Assembly (NCBI GenBank): GCA_020348065.1
Contig: CP070742.1
Coordinates: forward strand, 2,761,366 to 2,801,870
Reading direction: 5' to 3'
DNA from: Candidatus Zixiibacteriota bacterium
Lineage (GTDB): Bacteria > Zixibacteria > MSB-5A5 > UBA10806
DNA: 40,505 nucleotides
Shown in pieces: positions 32,551-40,505 of the stretch. Within the stretch, counting starts at the first letter, position 1; each line of letters starts with the position of its first letter. Position numbers and translations under genes: made by a program. Under the pieces are notes generated by a model. The model was not told the DNA's origin. It ran no database searches and saw only the letters and a list, made by a program, of their open reading frames with translations.

Positions 32551-33798
32551 TTATATCCTGTCTTTATAAAACCTGTCGAAAGCGATATTATTGGATTTCA
32601 GATAACCCTGCTGGGCTTTTTTCATCTCGCCCGATCTCTCGTACTGCGAAATCTGATCATATATTTTTTGCCGGAGCTGGATGGCAGCCTCCTTAGCTTT
32701 AGGCGTCGATGATAGTATGACAAATACCGCTATGGCAAGATCGTCAGCGGCCTTGAGGGCGAAAGAGCTGTTCCACCATGGTCGACAGGATATCTGATCC
32801 CAGTTTATGGCGGCGGATGCCATATCCATCATCTCCCGGGCCCTGACATACTGGGGATCACCTTTGCCCCCAGCGTTTTTTATCTCGTTCACCGCCATTT
32901 TGTACAGTTTCCACAATGACTGCTGTATCGCGTTCTTGTCGTTTTCCCACAGGTAAAACGGATTTTTGCGTTTGGCATCGCTGTTGAATGTCTCCGAGGA
33001 ACTCTCGATAGGTTTTATAAACTCCTTATGTTTAATGTAACGCTGGAGTTGGGAGACCGAAACCGATTTGATTCTGCGGTCCTGGTATAAAGCTCTTAAG
33101 AGATTCTGGCGCCCGGGAATTCTATGGCCGAAATTGCGCGCCTCGGAAACGGTAATTAGATATCTGGTGTTATTGGAAAATTTCGAGGTTATATTCTTAA
33201 CCATATCCGAGGCCGATCGGGGCGCTTTCCTGGCGCGAAATGAACCGTTCAGTTGCCATGTTATTTCGCGATTCACGGGCATAAGAAGTATTCCCCCGGC
33301 TCCCTTATCCATAAAAAGGGCGGTGCTGTCTCTGGAGCCTATAACGGACTCATCGATGAGAATCCATTTCATCGAAAAGCGCGCTCCGATCTTGCCGGAA
33401 TTCGTCCCGAATGCCAGATACGGCGAATAAAGACCCCGCGGTTTATAATAAATTCCGAAATAACGATTGCAGATTTTGTTGTGCGCCTCGATCTGTCTGT
33501 CTATATCATCGTCTTCCTGAAGCGGAATCAATAACTGATATTTGGGAGTCGCGGTGAAATCGACCTGCCCCTGCTCGGCCAGATCCCGGAGTTTTCTTAC
33601 TACCTGGCCGAATCCGGTTTTAATCAGAAGCTCGACGGTGCTGCCCGGGAGATTCAGTGTAAAAGAGGATTTAGGAGACTGCTCGAATATTTTTAAGACC
33701 GGAAGGTAACTTCTGGTCACGATTTTTTCGAGTTCCGAGCGATCGATTCCCGGCGGCTGATACATGTCTATTAAATTCGCCCATAAAAGCTGAGCCAT
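32551..33798 (-). CDS. GH57-like protein lacking catalytic residues (predicted pseudoenzyme)
   Basis: 415 residues with the full scaffold of the GH57 branch that begins 'W.N..H.YQPP': here 'LLWANLIDMYQPPG', 'FTLNLPGSTVELL', 'DFTATPKYQLLIPL', 'KPRGLYSPYLAFG', 'YLITVSEARNFGHRIPG' and C-terminal 'NPFYLWENDKNAIQ'. Compared with active members, as I recall their motifs, the first His is Asp11, the 'YHP' His is Gln, the nucleophile Glu of 'P-E' is Tyr127, and the acid Asp of 'DGE.FGHH' is changed ('SEARNFGHR'). It is thus likely a non-catalytic glycan-binding or structural protein. There is no signal peptide, so it is cytoplasmic. GGGGAG precedes the ATG. Confidence 0.78.
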   Translation of the reverse strand: MAQLLWANLIDMYQPPGIDRSELEKIVTRSYLPVLKIFEQSPKSSFTLNLPGSTVELLIKTGFGQVVRKLRDLAEQGQVDFTATPKYQLLIPLQEDDDIDRQIEAHNKICNRYFGIYYKPRGLYSPYLAFGTNSGKIGARFSMKWILIDESVIGSRDSTALFMDKGAGGILLMPVNREITWQLNGSFRARKAPRSASDMVKNITSKFSNNTRYLITVSEARNFGHRIPGRQNLLRALYQDRRIKSVSVSQLQRYIKHKEFIKPIESSSETFNSDAKRKNPFYLWENDKNAIQQSLWKLYKMAVNEIKNAGGKGDPQYVRAREMMDMASAAINWDQISCRPWWNSSFALKAADDLAIAVFVILSSTPKAKEAAIQLRQKIYDQISQYERSGEMKKAQQGYLKSNNIAFDRFYKDRI

Positions 33799-33946
33799 TT
33801 TATCTCCCCGTTATTTGTTAACAAGAATATTAAATGCGAGTTTGGAAAATGTCAAGTTTGCAGGCTCATTGATTATTCAAGATCGGATTTTCGTATAATT
33901 CTAAAGCCGTTTCCTATTGCGGCATCATCATACAACCCTTTGGAAA

Positions 33947-35224
33947 TTAACCACTCATGCCGTCAAGAAATTTCACGTTCGTCTTGGTCTTCAATATCCG
34001 TTCAAGTAAAAATTCCATGGCTTCAATGGGGCTCATCTCGTTTAGAAACTTTCTCAGGATCCATACCCGGTTAAGTTCTTCGGCCTCCATCAGGAGCTCT
34101 TCTTTCCGGGTGCTGGAACGGTTAATATCCATGGCGGGGAAAATTCTTCTGTCCGAAAGCCTCCGGTCGAGGACTATTTCCATATTGCCCGTGCCTTTAA
34201 ATTCCTCGAAAATCACATCGTCCATGCGGGAGCCGGTTTCCACCAGGGCGGTGCCGCAAATCGTAAGAGACCCGCCTTCCTCGATGTTTCTGGCGGCTCC
34301 GAAAAACCGTTTCGGTTTTTGAAGGGCGTTGGAGTCGACCCCGCCGGATAGAATTTTTCCGGAATGCGGCACCACGGCGTTATAGGCGCGGGCAAGCCTG
34401 GTAATGGAGTCCAGAAGAATGACTACGTGGTTTTTATGCTCGACCAGTCTTTTGGCTTTATCGATGACCATCTCCGCCACGGTTACGTGCCTGTCGGCGG
34501 GCTCGTCAAAAGTCGATGAAATCACCTCGGCGCTAACCGAACGTTTCATATCCGTAACCTCTTCCGGCCTTTCGTCGATTAATAAAACGATCAATTTTAT
34601 ATCGGGATGGTTTGTGGTAATGGCATTGGCAATTTTCTGCAATATAATCGTCTTACCGGCTTTGGGAGGAGAGGTTATAAGGGCTCTCTGACCCCTGCCC
34701 ACGGGCGTCAGAAGATCCATAACCCTGGTTGTAGCATCCTTGGGATCGTGTTCCAGCCTGATTTTGTCGTTAGGGTAAAGAGGGGTAAGATTATCAAAAA
34801 GCACTTTGTGTTTGGCGATTTCGGGATTCTCGAAATTTACCGCCTCGATTCGCAGCAAAGCGAAATAACGCTCGTTTTCTTTGGGGGGACGCACCTGCCC
34901 GGAGACGGTGTCGCCGTTACGCAAATCGAAACGTTTGATTTGCGACGGGCTGACATAGATATCGTCAGGTCCCGCCAAATAATTGTAATCGGGACTTCTA
35001 AGAAAACCGTAACCTTCCGGCAGTATCTCCAGAACGCCCTCGGCAAATATCAAACCGTCCTGTTCGGTTTTACCTTCGAGAATCTTGAAAATCAGCTCCG
35101 ATTTTCGCAGGCCCGATACGCCGGGAATATTCAGTTCCTCGGCAAGCTCGGTTAACTCCGCGATAGTTTTGGATTTTAATTCTACAATATCCATGTCCTT
35201 AACTGCCTCTCCTACAGTTTTCAT
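33947..35224 (-). CDS. rho: Transcription termination factor Rho
   Basis: 425 residues, normal length. N-terminal helical domain ('[18 protein letters not shown]'), RNA-binding cold-shock-like domain (about 58-130, '[20 protein letters not shown]'), then the hexameric ATPase with Walker A 'SPPKAGKT' (185-192), Walker B '[17 protein letters not shown]', Q-loop region '[20 protein letters not shown]' and R-loop. It terminates transcripts by RNA translocation. The start is either the ATG at 35224 or the one at 35194 ('[10 protein letters not shown]', the more usual Rho beginning); neither has a strong ribosome site. Confidence 0.97.
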   Translation of the reverse strand: MKTVGEAVKDMDIVELKSKTIAELTELAEELNIPGVSGLRKSELIFKILEGKTEQDGLIFAEGVLEILPEGYGFLRSPDYNYLAGPDDIYVSPSQIKRFDLRNGDTVSGQVRPPKENERYFALLRIEAVNFENPEIAKHKVLFDNLTPLYPNDKIRLEHDPKDATTRVMDLLTPVGRGQRALITSPPKAGKTIILQKIANAITTNHPDIKLIVLLIDERPEEVTDMKRSVSAEVISSTFDEPADRHVTVAEMVIDKAKRLVEHKNHVVILLDSITRLARAYNAVVPHSGKILSGGVDSNALQKPKRFFGAARNIEEGGSLTICGTALVETGSRMDDVIFEEFKGTGNMEIVLDRRLSDRRIFPAMDINRSSTRKEELLMEAEELNRVWILRKFLNEMSPIEAMEFLLERILKTKTNVKFLDGMSG

Positions 35225-35317
35225 CTTTTGTCCGTTCTCTTTGGGGTTATGTGCGGTTTGACAGAATCAAGCTTTCTATATTAAAATTCGGCAAATAAAC
35301 CGCGAAATCAATTCATT

Positions 35318-35659
35318 CTATTTAATTTTCTCCGCGGGGGCATCCCCCCATAGTTTTTCGAGAGAATATCTATCTCTGATTTCAGGCTGAAATATGTGGA
35401 CAACCACGGTAACATAATCAAGAAGAACCCATCCCAATGCCTGAAACCCTTCCTTATGCCAGGCTTTCACGCCCCTTTCGTTTAATCTGTCAATAATATT
35501 CTCGGCTATCGCCCTTACGTGAACGTCCACCGAACCGCTGCAGATTACGAAATAGTCAGCGACATCGGAACATTTTCTTATATCAAGTATCTGGATGTCA
35601 ATACCATTTTTATCGAGAGCGTATTTTGAGATTGCCGTGGCAAGGCGTTTAGGCGTCAA
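35318..35659 (-). CDS. rsfS: Ribosome silencing factor RsfS
   Basis: 113 residues with the RsfS/Iojap signature: 'GIDIQILDIRKCSDVADYFV', 'SGSVDVHVRAIAENI', 'WHKEGFQALGWVLLDY' and 'VVVHIF...R..YSLEKLWGDA'. It binds ribosomal protein uL14 and blocks subunit joining when nutrients are short. The start is TTG, directly after the stop of the LytR_C gene and 11 bases behind AGGAGG, so the two are translated from one message. Confidence 0.95.
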   Translation of the reverse strand: MTPKRLATAISKYALDKNGIDIQILDIRKCSDVADYFVICSGSVDVHVRAIAENIIDRLNERGVKAWHKEGFQALGWVLLDYVTVVVHIFQPEIRDRYSLEKLWGDAPAEKIK

Positions 35660-36187
35660 CTAAAGGTTTTCCTCCTTTGTTTGTCTTAAATTTTCGACAA
35701 CATCCTTATAATCGGAGCCGGCTATCACTGTGACGTCGATATCAAGAAGATTATCAGCCAGCTTTATTCGCAAGATATTTTTTTCCTTTATATTCATTCG
35801 AGACGCTATGGCCCTGGCCTTTTGCGAAATTCCACCCGACGAATCGCCTCTCCTGTCGATAACCAGGGTTCTGTCGAATCCGTAATACTCGGCGTCGGCT
35901 TTTTCGATTATGTCATAAAGCAAACCATCTTTCCCCGGCAGGAGCGCTTTTGCGAGATCCTCGCAGGCCCCGGCTATACCGCAACCGTTCAACAGCTGAA
36001 TCGTAACCGGCGTAACGGCGGGTTCGGATCTGTATGCCCGGCCCTGATTGAAAACCATCGACCCGATAAACGTAAGTATGGCAACCGACAAGAATACGAT
36101 AGCCCACCCGGAAAATCCGAGTTTGGAAAAGGAGATAGATACAGACTTTTTTCGGCCCTTTGCCCTATAACTTTTGTTTTTAGTCAT
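35660..36187 (-). CDS. LytR C-terminal-domain membrane protein
   Basis: 175 residues: a basic cytoplasmic N-terminus ('KNKSYRAKGRKKSVSISFSK'), one membrane helix ('WAIVFLSVAILTFIGSMVF'), then a LytR_C domain (about 58-160) opening 'VTPVTIQLLNGCGIAGACED'. Such domains occur after LCP domains or alone in single-pass proteins; their ligand is unknown, a cell-wall or polyprenyl-linked partner being likely. It forms a two-gene unit with rsfS, an arrangement I recall from other FCB genomes. Confidence 0.85.
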   Translation of the reverse strand: MTKNKSYRAKGRKKSVSISFSKLGFSGWAIVFLSVAILTFIGSMVFNQGRAYRSEPAVTPVTIQLLNGCGIAGACEDLAKALLPGKDGLLYDIIEKADAEYYGFDRTLVIDRRGDSSGGISQKARAIASRMNIKEKNILRIKLADNLLDIDVTVIAGSDYKDVVENLRQTKEENL

Positions 36188-36233
36188 CTGTTTTGACGGT
36201 GGAAAGCGGATCTTAGGCAGGGATGTACCCTGA

Positions 36234-36689
36234 TTAGCGATTTTCCTCCATTAGGTTATAACGTTCATAATCGTCGCCGCCGAACCATCTATATGTTTCG
36301 GCGTGTTGCCGATAATCGAGTCTTAAATTAAAGTGTTTGCTCGGACGCCAATTCAGCGAAATACCGGGCACGATAACGCCGTCGTCGGCAATGGACGTGT
36401 TCCCGGAAATTAACCGCGAGGGTGTATGAAGGAATCCCAGATCTATCCTTATCTTCAAAGGGTCGGAAAACGCGTATTCGATGGAATTCATGTACAATCC
36501 TATATTGCCGGTACGGCCCCAACCCGAATAAAATGCGAAAGAATAACTGTGTTTCATGGTCAGTTTCGACGGATCGAACAGCGAAGCGGGATTATTACCC
36601 ACGTACGATTTATTTTTCATATCCGGCGCAACTTGCGCCTGCGCGATTAACGGTATTAATAGTATGACTAATATCGTCAGCTTTTTCAT
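36234..36689 (-). CDS. Secreted beta-strand-rich protein, outer-membrane-like
   Basis: 151 residues with a clear signal peptide ('KKLTILVILLIPLIAQAQ') and alternating aromatic/hydrophobic strands ('YSFAFYSGWG', 'SIEYAFSDPLKIRIDLGFLH', 'LNWRPSKHFNLRLDYRQ') suggesting a small beta-barrel or barrel fragment. I do not recognise a named family. A GAGGTGAG site precedes the ATG. It is located between the LytR_C/rsfS unit and the pyrophosphorylase gene on the same strand. Confidence 0.72.
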   Translation of the reverse strand: MKKLTILVILLIPLIAQAQVAPDMKNKSYVGNNPASLFDPSKLTMKHSYSFAFYSGWGRTGNIGLYMNSIEYAFSDPLKIRIDLGFLHTPSRLISGNTSIADDGVIVPGISLNWRPSKHFNLRLDYRQHAETYRWFGGDDYERYNLMEENR

Positions 36690-36759
36690 TTTCTCACCTC
36701 GATAATTATACCAAATGAGGCATAATCTGTCAACCTAATTTATAATACACGGAAACAAC

Positions 36760-37509
36760 CTACTTAGTTCCATTTTTAATCAGACTTTCCATAATGGTAA
36801 GCTCTTCGGCGGAATTAATGCCGAATCCCTCGTTGGGGTCCGAGGCTGTCAGGGCGCCGACGGTTTCCCCCTGTTTCACGAATATGGAAATGCTATCGGT
36901 AAGATAATATTCTTTCTGGTCATTATCGGCTTTTAATATGCCGAGGATTTTTTCAAGTTTTTGCCAGTCGAAGCAATACGCGCCCGTATTGACCTCCTTT
37001 GTTTTTCTTATCTTCTTATCGGCATCTCTGTATTCGACTATGGCTTTCAAGAGGCCTTTTTCGTCCCGAACGATCCGGCCGTATTTACCCGGGTTATCAA
37101 GGAAAACCGTCAATACCACGGCGGCAGCGTTCAGGCGCTGTCGCTCTTCCACAAGTCGTTTTATGGTTTCCGGTTTAACTAGCGGCATATCCCCGCACAG
37201 GACAACCAGATCGCCGGAGAATCCTCTCAGGTGCTCCCCGGCCATCATAACAGCATGCCCGGTACCGAGTTGCTCGGCCTGAAGGGCGAAAAGAACATCT
37301 TTGCCGGCCATAGCCTCCCGGACCAATTCAGCTTTATGCCCGATTACCAGTACTTGCCTGTCTATGCCGGCTTTCCGGGCGGCGTCGATAACGTAATCCA
37401 CAATATATCTGCCATTGAGCCTGTGTAATACCTTGGGAAGATCGGATCTCATACGTTTCCCTTTTCCGGCGGCCAGAATAAGAGCGGTTTTGTCTGTATC
37501 CTGCGTCAA
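36760..37509 (-). CDS. UDP-N-acetylglucosamine pyrophosphorylase-type nucleotidyltransferase (GlmU N-domain only)
   Basis: 249 residues covering the GT-A pyrophosphorylase half of GlmU: 'ALILAAGKGKRMRSDLPKVL' (signature G-x-G-x-R-M with Lys), 'LFALQAEQLGTGHAVMMA', 'LVVLCGDMPLVKPETI', 'KEVNTGAYCFD' and 'KEYYLTDSISIF', ending 'EGFGINSAEELTIME'. It joins UTP and GlcNAc-1-phosphate to UDP-GlcNAc. The left-handed beta-helix acetyltransferase domain of normal GlmU (about 450 residues) is absent and no frame downstream encodes it, so the acetylation step needs another protein. TTG start behind AAGGAG. Confidence 0.87.
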   Translation of the reverse strand: MTQDTDKTALILAAGKGKRMRSDLPKVLHRLNGRYIVDYVIDAARKAGIDRQVLVIGHKAELVREAMAGKDVLFALQAEQLGTGHAVMMAGEHLRGFSGDLVVLCGDMPLVKPETIKRLVEERQRLNAAAVVLTVFLDNPGKYGRIVRDEKGLLKAIVEYRDADKKIRKTKEVNTGAYCFDWQKLEKILGILKADNDQKEYYLTDSISIFVKQGETVGALTASDPNEGFGINSAEELTIMESLIKNGTK

Positions 37510-37560
37510 ACTATAGCTCCTTACATGAAATATCGACCGCTTAATAAATTTATCAAGATT

Positions 37561-37908
37561 TCAGGCTGGTTTGTTATTGGAATCAACAATAACAATGGTT
37601 GGCTTAAACTTATCGGCTTCTTCCTTATGTATTGTGGCATAAGCGATTATAATGATCAAGTCGCCCACCTGTCCGAGCCGAGCCGCGGGCCCGTTCAGCA
37701 TGACCTCCCCGGAACCGGCTTTGCCCTCGATTACGTAGGTCTCGAACCGGGTGCCGTTGTTGAGGTTTACAATCTGTACCTTCTCATAGACCATGATACC
37801 GGCGGTATCGAGCAGGTTTCTATCGATAGAGATAGAACCCTCATAATTGAGGTCGGCGCCGGTTACGGTGGCCCGATGAATCTTCGATTTCATTACCGTT
37901 ATCTGCAT
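37561..37908 (-). CDS. panD: Aspartate 1-decarboxylase proenzyme
   Basis: 115 residues from the ATG at 37908; this start puts the cleavage site Gly24-Ser25 ('NYEGS') at the classic numbering, while the open frame up to 37986 adds nothing recognisable. Self-cleavage there makes the pyruvoyl group that decarboxylates aspartate to beta-alanine for pantothenate and CoA. The core '[19 protein letters not shown]', '[20 protein letters not shown]' and '[20 protein letters not shown]' are all present. It follows the lipoprotein gene and its terminator, and ends just before the pyrophosphorylase gene. Confidence 0.95.
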   Translation of the reverse strand: MQITVMKSKIHRATVTGADLNYEGSISIDRNLLDTAGIMVYEKVQIVNLNNGTRFETYVIEGKAGSGEVMLNGPAARLGQVGDLIIIIAYATIHKEEADKFKPTIVIVDSNNKPA

Positions 37909-37987
37909 AACTACAGCATGGTAATCTAATGGGGTTAACCGGATTGTCAAGGGAAAACGGGGTAGGTTTATAAGATATGAGATCAAA

Positions 37988-38015
37988 AAAAGCCGGGTTG
38001 AGAGGCCCGGCTTTT
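37988..38015 (-). terminator. Rho-independent terminator of the lipoprotein gene
   Basis: Perfect 10-bp stem AAAAGCCGGG / CCCGGCTTTT with an 8-base loop and a continuing T-run on the minus strand, 20 bp beyond the lipoprotein stop codon. Confidence 0.88.
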
Positions 38016-38034
38016 GAATAATTTCAAATCGGGA

Positions 38035-39039
38035 TTACCTCAAACTGAAATAGACCAGCGGCCTGATCATCAAAGCGTCGGAGTAGGCGTCGCCGTCGGA
38101 ATCGACCTCGATATCGATATATTGAAGTTTCCGGTTGGCTCCGCGCGGAGTTATGATATTGTGTTTAATAAGGCCGTTTTCATCGTGATCCATCAGTTTC
38201 CAGTCCATAAGTTGAGTGATATCGGATGCCGTCTCGCCGAGAAACCTCAGCTGTATGGTGCCGGGCTCGTAATACCCGGTGAATTTGGGGATGCCGTATT
38301 CCACTATTATGGAATCGATCTCGGCGTTCGCGGGAAGTTCCAGCGGAATCGCTATGGTTATGGCCCGGCTGCTCTCAACCACCTTTTCCGGCCCGTGAAC
38401 ATATATCCATATTTTACCGTCGTACTCCAGCATTCTCCCGGCGGTTTCCCAGTATTTATGGTAGGGGCCGGCGAAGTATCCTCCGAACATCCTGCCGCCC
38501 CTGAATTTGAGGTCGGTGGCCTTTTCATCCTTATATGTCCATACCAGCCCGTCGGACGATTCTATCTCGTATTTTTTGATAAACTCCGACGTACCCAGAT
38601 GCAGAACTTTGTCGCCGGTCTTTAAAGCCGGATCGGTAATGGGCGGTTTGGGTTTGGGCTTCGGTTTCGGTTTTGGCTTCGGCTTCTCTTTTGGTTTGGG
38701 AGGCTCAGGGGGCGGAGGCGGTTCGGTTTTGACAATCATGATATCGACTGCCACGGTCGCCCCGGGCGCGACTTCGCCTATCAACTTTATGGTAGAATCG
38801 CTGTCGAATTTGGCCATGATGGAATACTCTCCGGGGGGGGTATCCTCCAGCACGAATATACCGGCGGTATCGGTGAGGGTGGAAACCTGCTGCGGGATGG
38901 TGAACACCGCCGCCCCGGCCAGCGGCTGACCCTCGGCGTTGGTGACCTGTCCCCTGATGGTGGCCGGTTTCTTGGCGCAGCCGGTCCATATGACCGCGAA
39001 TATCAATATTATTATGCTGAAGTATTTGGTGATTCTCAT
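38035..39039 (-). CDS. Lipoprotein with carboxypeptidase-regulatory-like domain and Pro/Lys spacer
   Basis: 334 residues. The signal ends in a lipobox ('FAVIWTGCAKK', lipidated Cys21), then a CarboxypepD_reg/TonB-dependent-receptor-like beta sandwich (about 27-100, 'TIRGQVTNAEGQPLAGAAV', 'GIFVLEDTPPGEYSIMAKF'). A long Pro/Lys repeat spacer (about 105-135, repeated KP units) can span the periplasm or cell wall. The C-terminal 200 residues are beta-rich, with no family I recognise. It is likely anchored in the outer membrane with its C-terminal domain held off the surface. GGGAGG precedes the ATG, and a strong terminator follows the gene. Confidence 0.85.
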   Translation of the reverse strand: MRITKYFSIIILIFAVIWTGCAKKPATIRGQVTNAEGQPLAGAAVFTIPQQVSTLTDTAGIFVLEDTPPGEYSIMAKFDSDSTIKLIGEVAPGATVAVDIMIVKTEPPPPPEPPKPKEKPKPKPKPKPKPKPPITDPALKTGDKVLHLGTSEFIKKYEIESSDGLVWTYKDEKATDLKFRGGRMFGGYFAGPYHKYWETAGRMLEYDGKIWIYVHGPEKVVESSRAITIAIPLELPANAEIDSIIVEYGIPKFTGYYEPGTIQLRFLGETASDITQLMDWKLMDHDENGLIKHNIITPRGANRKLQYIDIEVDSDGDAYSDALMIRPLVYFSLR

Positions 39040-39339
39040 CGTCTCCCTCCCTATGAGGCCGGATATATATTCAACGGAGGCCGGATTTAACTGGATAACC
39101 TCCGCTATTTACTTGTACCTTATATTATCAAAATCGTCAGATAATCTCAAGTCATTAATGCAAAAAAGATTGGGAAATTCTCACCTCGGCAATCAGATTA
39201 TTGACAGGATCAGAATATCCAAAAATGTCTTTCCCACTTGACTTTTTGTTAATTTTTAATATCTTAATAGAGAACCATTTTTCGGGGAGTGTTTGCGATG
39301 TAGGCTATAAAAGCCTTAACCATACCGGCATTTTATATG

Positions 39340-39381
39340 CGTCAGGATGGAGTCCCGCCAGAGGCGGGAGACATCCTGACG
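39340..39381. repeat. Two-part hairpin, REP-like
   Basis: Outer stem CGTCAGGATG / CATCCTGACG, a purine-rich internal loop, and an inner stem TCCCGCC / GGCGGGA with loop AGA. The outer GTCAGGA/TCCTGAC arm is shared with 20297-20322. Confidence 0.75.
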
Positions 39382-39390
39382 CCATTTGTA

Positions 39391-39423
39391 CCCTCATGAT
39401 GTCGCCGGGCTCCATCATGAGGG
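39391..39423. repeat. Perfect 11-bp hairpin next to the beta-helix gene
   Basis: Stem CCCTCATGATG / CATCATGAGGG with an 11-base GC-rich loop, 18 bp before the start codon at 39442. Located in the leader, it could fold near the ribosome site. Confidence 0.75.
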
Positions 39424-39441
39424 ATAACCTGAAGGGATGTA

Positions 39442-40505
39442 ATGAAAAACGCGATATGCATATTAATAATACTGGTCGCGGCCTCCCCCGCCCTGGCCGA
39501 CTACCACTACGCGAGCCATGAGGGGAGCAACGAATATCCCTATGCCTCCTGGGCCACCGGGGCGCAGTTGATTCAGGACGCTGTGGATGCCACCGATCCG
39601 CATGACACGGTATTTATAGGCTCCGGCGACTGGTACCAACATGTTGAGACGGGCGTTTATGATTCTATTGCCCTAATCGGAGCTGGAACAGATATTACCT
39701 TTTGTCATAACGATTCAAGTGACAATTACATGTTTATTATCGATTATGGATGTTCAGTTGAAAATATATCTTTTCTTGATGGCGGTCCCGGTTCTTGCGT
39801 TCGGGCACGCGTATTTGCTGGAGTATTGATAAACAACTGCAGATTTGTGAACTCGCGCTCTGGAATTGTAGCCTCCGGATATCCGACTGTAATAACGAAT
39901 TGCGTATTCGACAGTTGTGCCAAGGCAATTTTGTCTAATATCTGGGAGGGAGATTTTTACATAAGTAACAATATAATACTACATTGCTACTGGTTCTATG
40001 CAATCTTATTACAGGTTTACTCGGCCGTTGTTCAGAATAACGTAATTATCAGCCCTCCCGGCGTCGATGTAGATGCGATGCATTCGGGTCAGATTGACGG
40101 TGAGGTTGTCATCCGCAATAACGTTGCGGTCGGCGGACTGGGCGGCATTGTGGTGGACGCTGAAAGGGAATACAATAATACCATTTATAATACGGGATAC
40201 GGGGGCAGAGTTGCGATGACCATTAATTATGGCGATTCTCTTTACAACAATTCCATTACCGGGTGCGATAGAACAGTCGCCGTTTATGATTCTTCTTACT
40301 TCAGCTACAACAACCTGTGGGATAATGAGAACGATCCCTCCTTTGATCTGTTCATCAATCCGGTGGGAAATATATCGGCTGACCCCATGTTCATGTCGGA
40401 GACCGATATGCATCTGCAGGCATTTTCGCCGCTAATCGACGCCGGCCATCCGGGTTATCTGGACATTGACGGTTCGAGATCGGACATCGGGGCTTACGGC
40501 GGGCC
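39442..40505 (+). CDS. Secreted right-handed parallel beta-helix protein, 3' truncated by window edge
   Basis: An open frame of 354 codons runs to the window end. AAGGGA lies 6 bases before the ATG. It has a signal peptide ('KNAICILIILVAASPALA') and then 'QLIQDAVDATDPHDTVFIGS', the standard start of a pectate-lyase-like beta-helix, followed by many short coils with Asn ladders ('LINNCRFVNSRSG', 'VITNCVFDSCAK', 'VQNNVIISPPG', 'VIRNNVAVGG', 'YNNSITGCD') and a final 'DADPMF'-type coil leading to 'GSRSDIGAYGG', the common closing repeat of such proteins. They are secreted, and many bind or cleave polysaccharide; no catalytic set is identified here. More repeats or a C-terminal sorting tail are expected beyond the edge. 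Confidence 0.85.
   Translation, partial: MKNAICILIILVAASPALADYHYASHEGSNEYPYASWATGAQLIQDAVDATDPHDTVFIGSGDWYQHVETGVYDSIALIGAGTDITFCHNDSSDNYMFIIDYGCSVENISFLDGGPGSCVRARVFAGVLINNCRFVNSRSGIVASGYPTVITNCVFDSCAKAILSNIWEGDFYISNNIILHCYWFYAILLQVYSAVVQNNVIISPPGVDVDAMHSGQIDGEVVIRNNVAVGGLGGIVVDAEREYNNTIYNTGYGGRVAMTINYGDSLYNNSITGCDRTVAVYDSSYFSYNNLWDNENDPSFDLFINPVGNISADPMFMSETDMHLQAFSPLIDAGHPGYLDIDGSRSDIGAYGG

Larger units (their letters stand above)
39040..39441. other. Divergent intergenic region with two strong hairpins
   Basis: No gene seen. It separates the minus-strand lipoprotein from the plus-strand beta-helix gene, so it should carry both promoters; I cannot place them. Two adjacent palindromes (39340-39381, 39391-39423) lie within 20 bp of the beta-helix start codon. 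Confidence 0.6.

Overview
The window looks like a chromosomal piece of a Gram-negative-type (diderm) bacterium of moderate GC content, probably an uncultured lineage of the FCB (Fibrobacteres-Chlorobi-Bacteroidetes) sphere such as Zixibacteria. The evidence is indirect: a lipobox protein with a carboxypeptidase-regulatory-like domain and Pro/Lys spacer, a secreted protein opening with an 'ISYQGLLTD' module, a NEW3-domain/ABC-2 export operon under an OmpR-type two-component system, an exopolysaccharide locus, and many TTG starts behind good Shine-Dalgarno sites. No rRNA or phylogenetic marker is present that would settle the lineage; alaS and rho could place it.

Layout. 1-8 kb is an accessory-looking stretch: the end of an S41 protease-like gene, a DUF4440 gene, a tandem pair of O-methyltransferases, a secreted alpha/beta-hydrolase with TPRs, a small methyltransferase and a frameshifted ankyrin/TPR gene, separated by long gene-poor spacers carrying short dispersed repeats. 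8.6-17.2 kb holds a histidine kinase/response regulator pair divergent from an operon of PDZ protein, NEW3 protein, ABC ATPase and two ABC-2 permeases. The shared intergenic region has four TTAACA(T) boxes spaced exactly 10 bp apart, a likely operator. 17.6-19.6 kb has a lone methyltransferase and a secreted lectin-like protein, each followed by the same dispersed 3' elements.

19.7-20.5 kb is the most unusual spot. tRNA-Asp(GTC) and tRNA-Val(TAC) bracket a GIY-YIG endonuclease gene, and that gene is flanked by two perfect 58-bp copies of a tRNA-Asp fragment whose anticodon arm has been replaced by an artificial-looking hairpin. Two further perfect hairpins follow. The neighbourhood looks like a small tRNA-associated mobile element together with REP-like palindromes.

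20.9-31.2 kb is one long minus-strand run: alaS, gmhA, a Wzx-type flippase, a methyltransferase, three GT4 glycosyltransferases and a WcaJ/WbaP-type initiating sugar-phosphate transferase, most overlapping by a few bases; it makes and exports a lipid-linked surface polysaccharide. 31.3-39 kb is mainly housekeeping: an M20/YgeY-type hydrolase, a GH57-like protein that has lost its catalytic residues, rho, a LytR_C protein with rsfS, an outer-membrane-like protein, a GlmU-type pyrophosphorylase lacking the acetyltransferase half, panD, and a lipoprotein. The right edge cuts a secreted parallel beta-helix protein, preceded by two strong hairpins.
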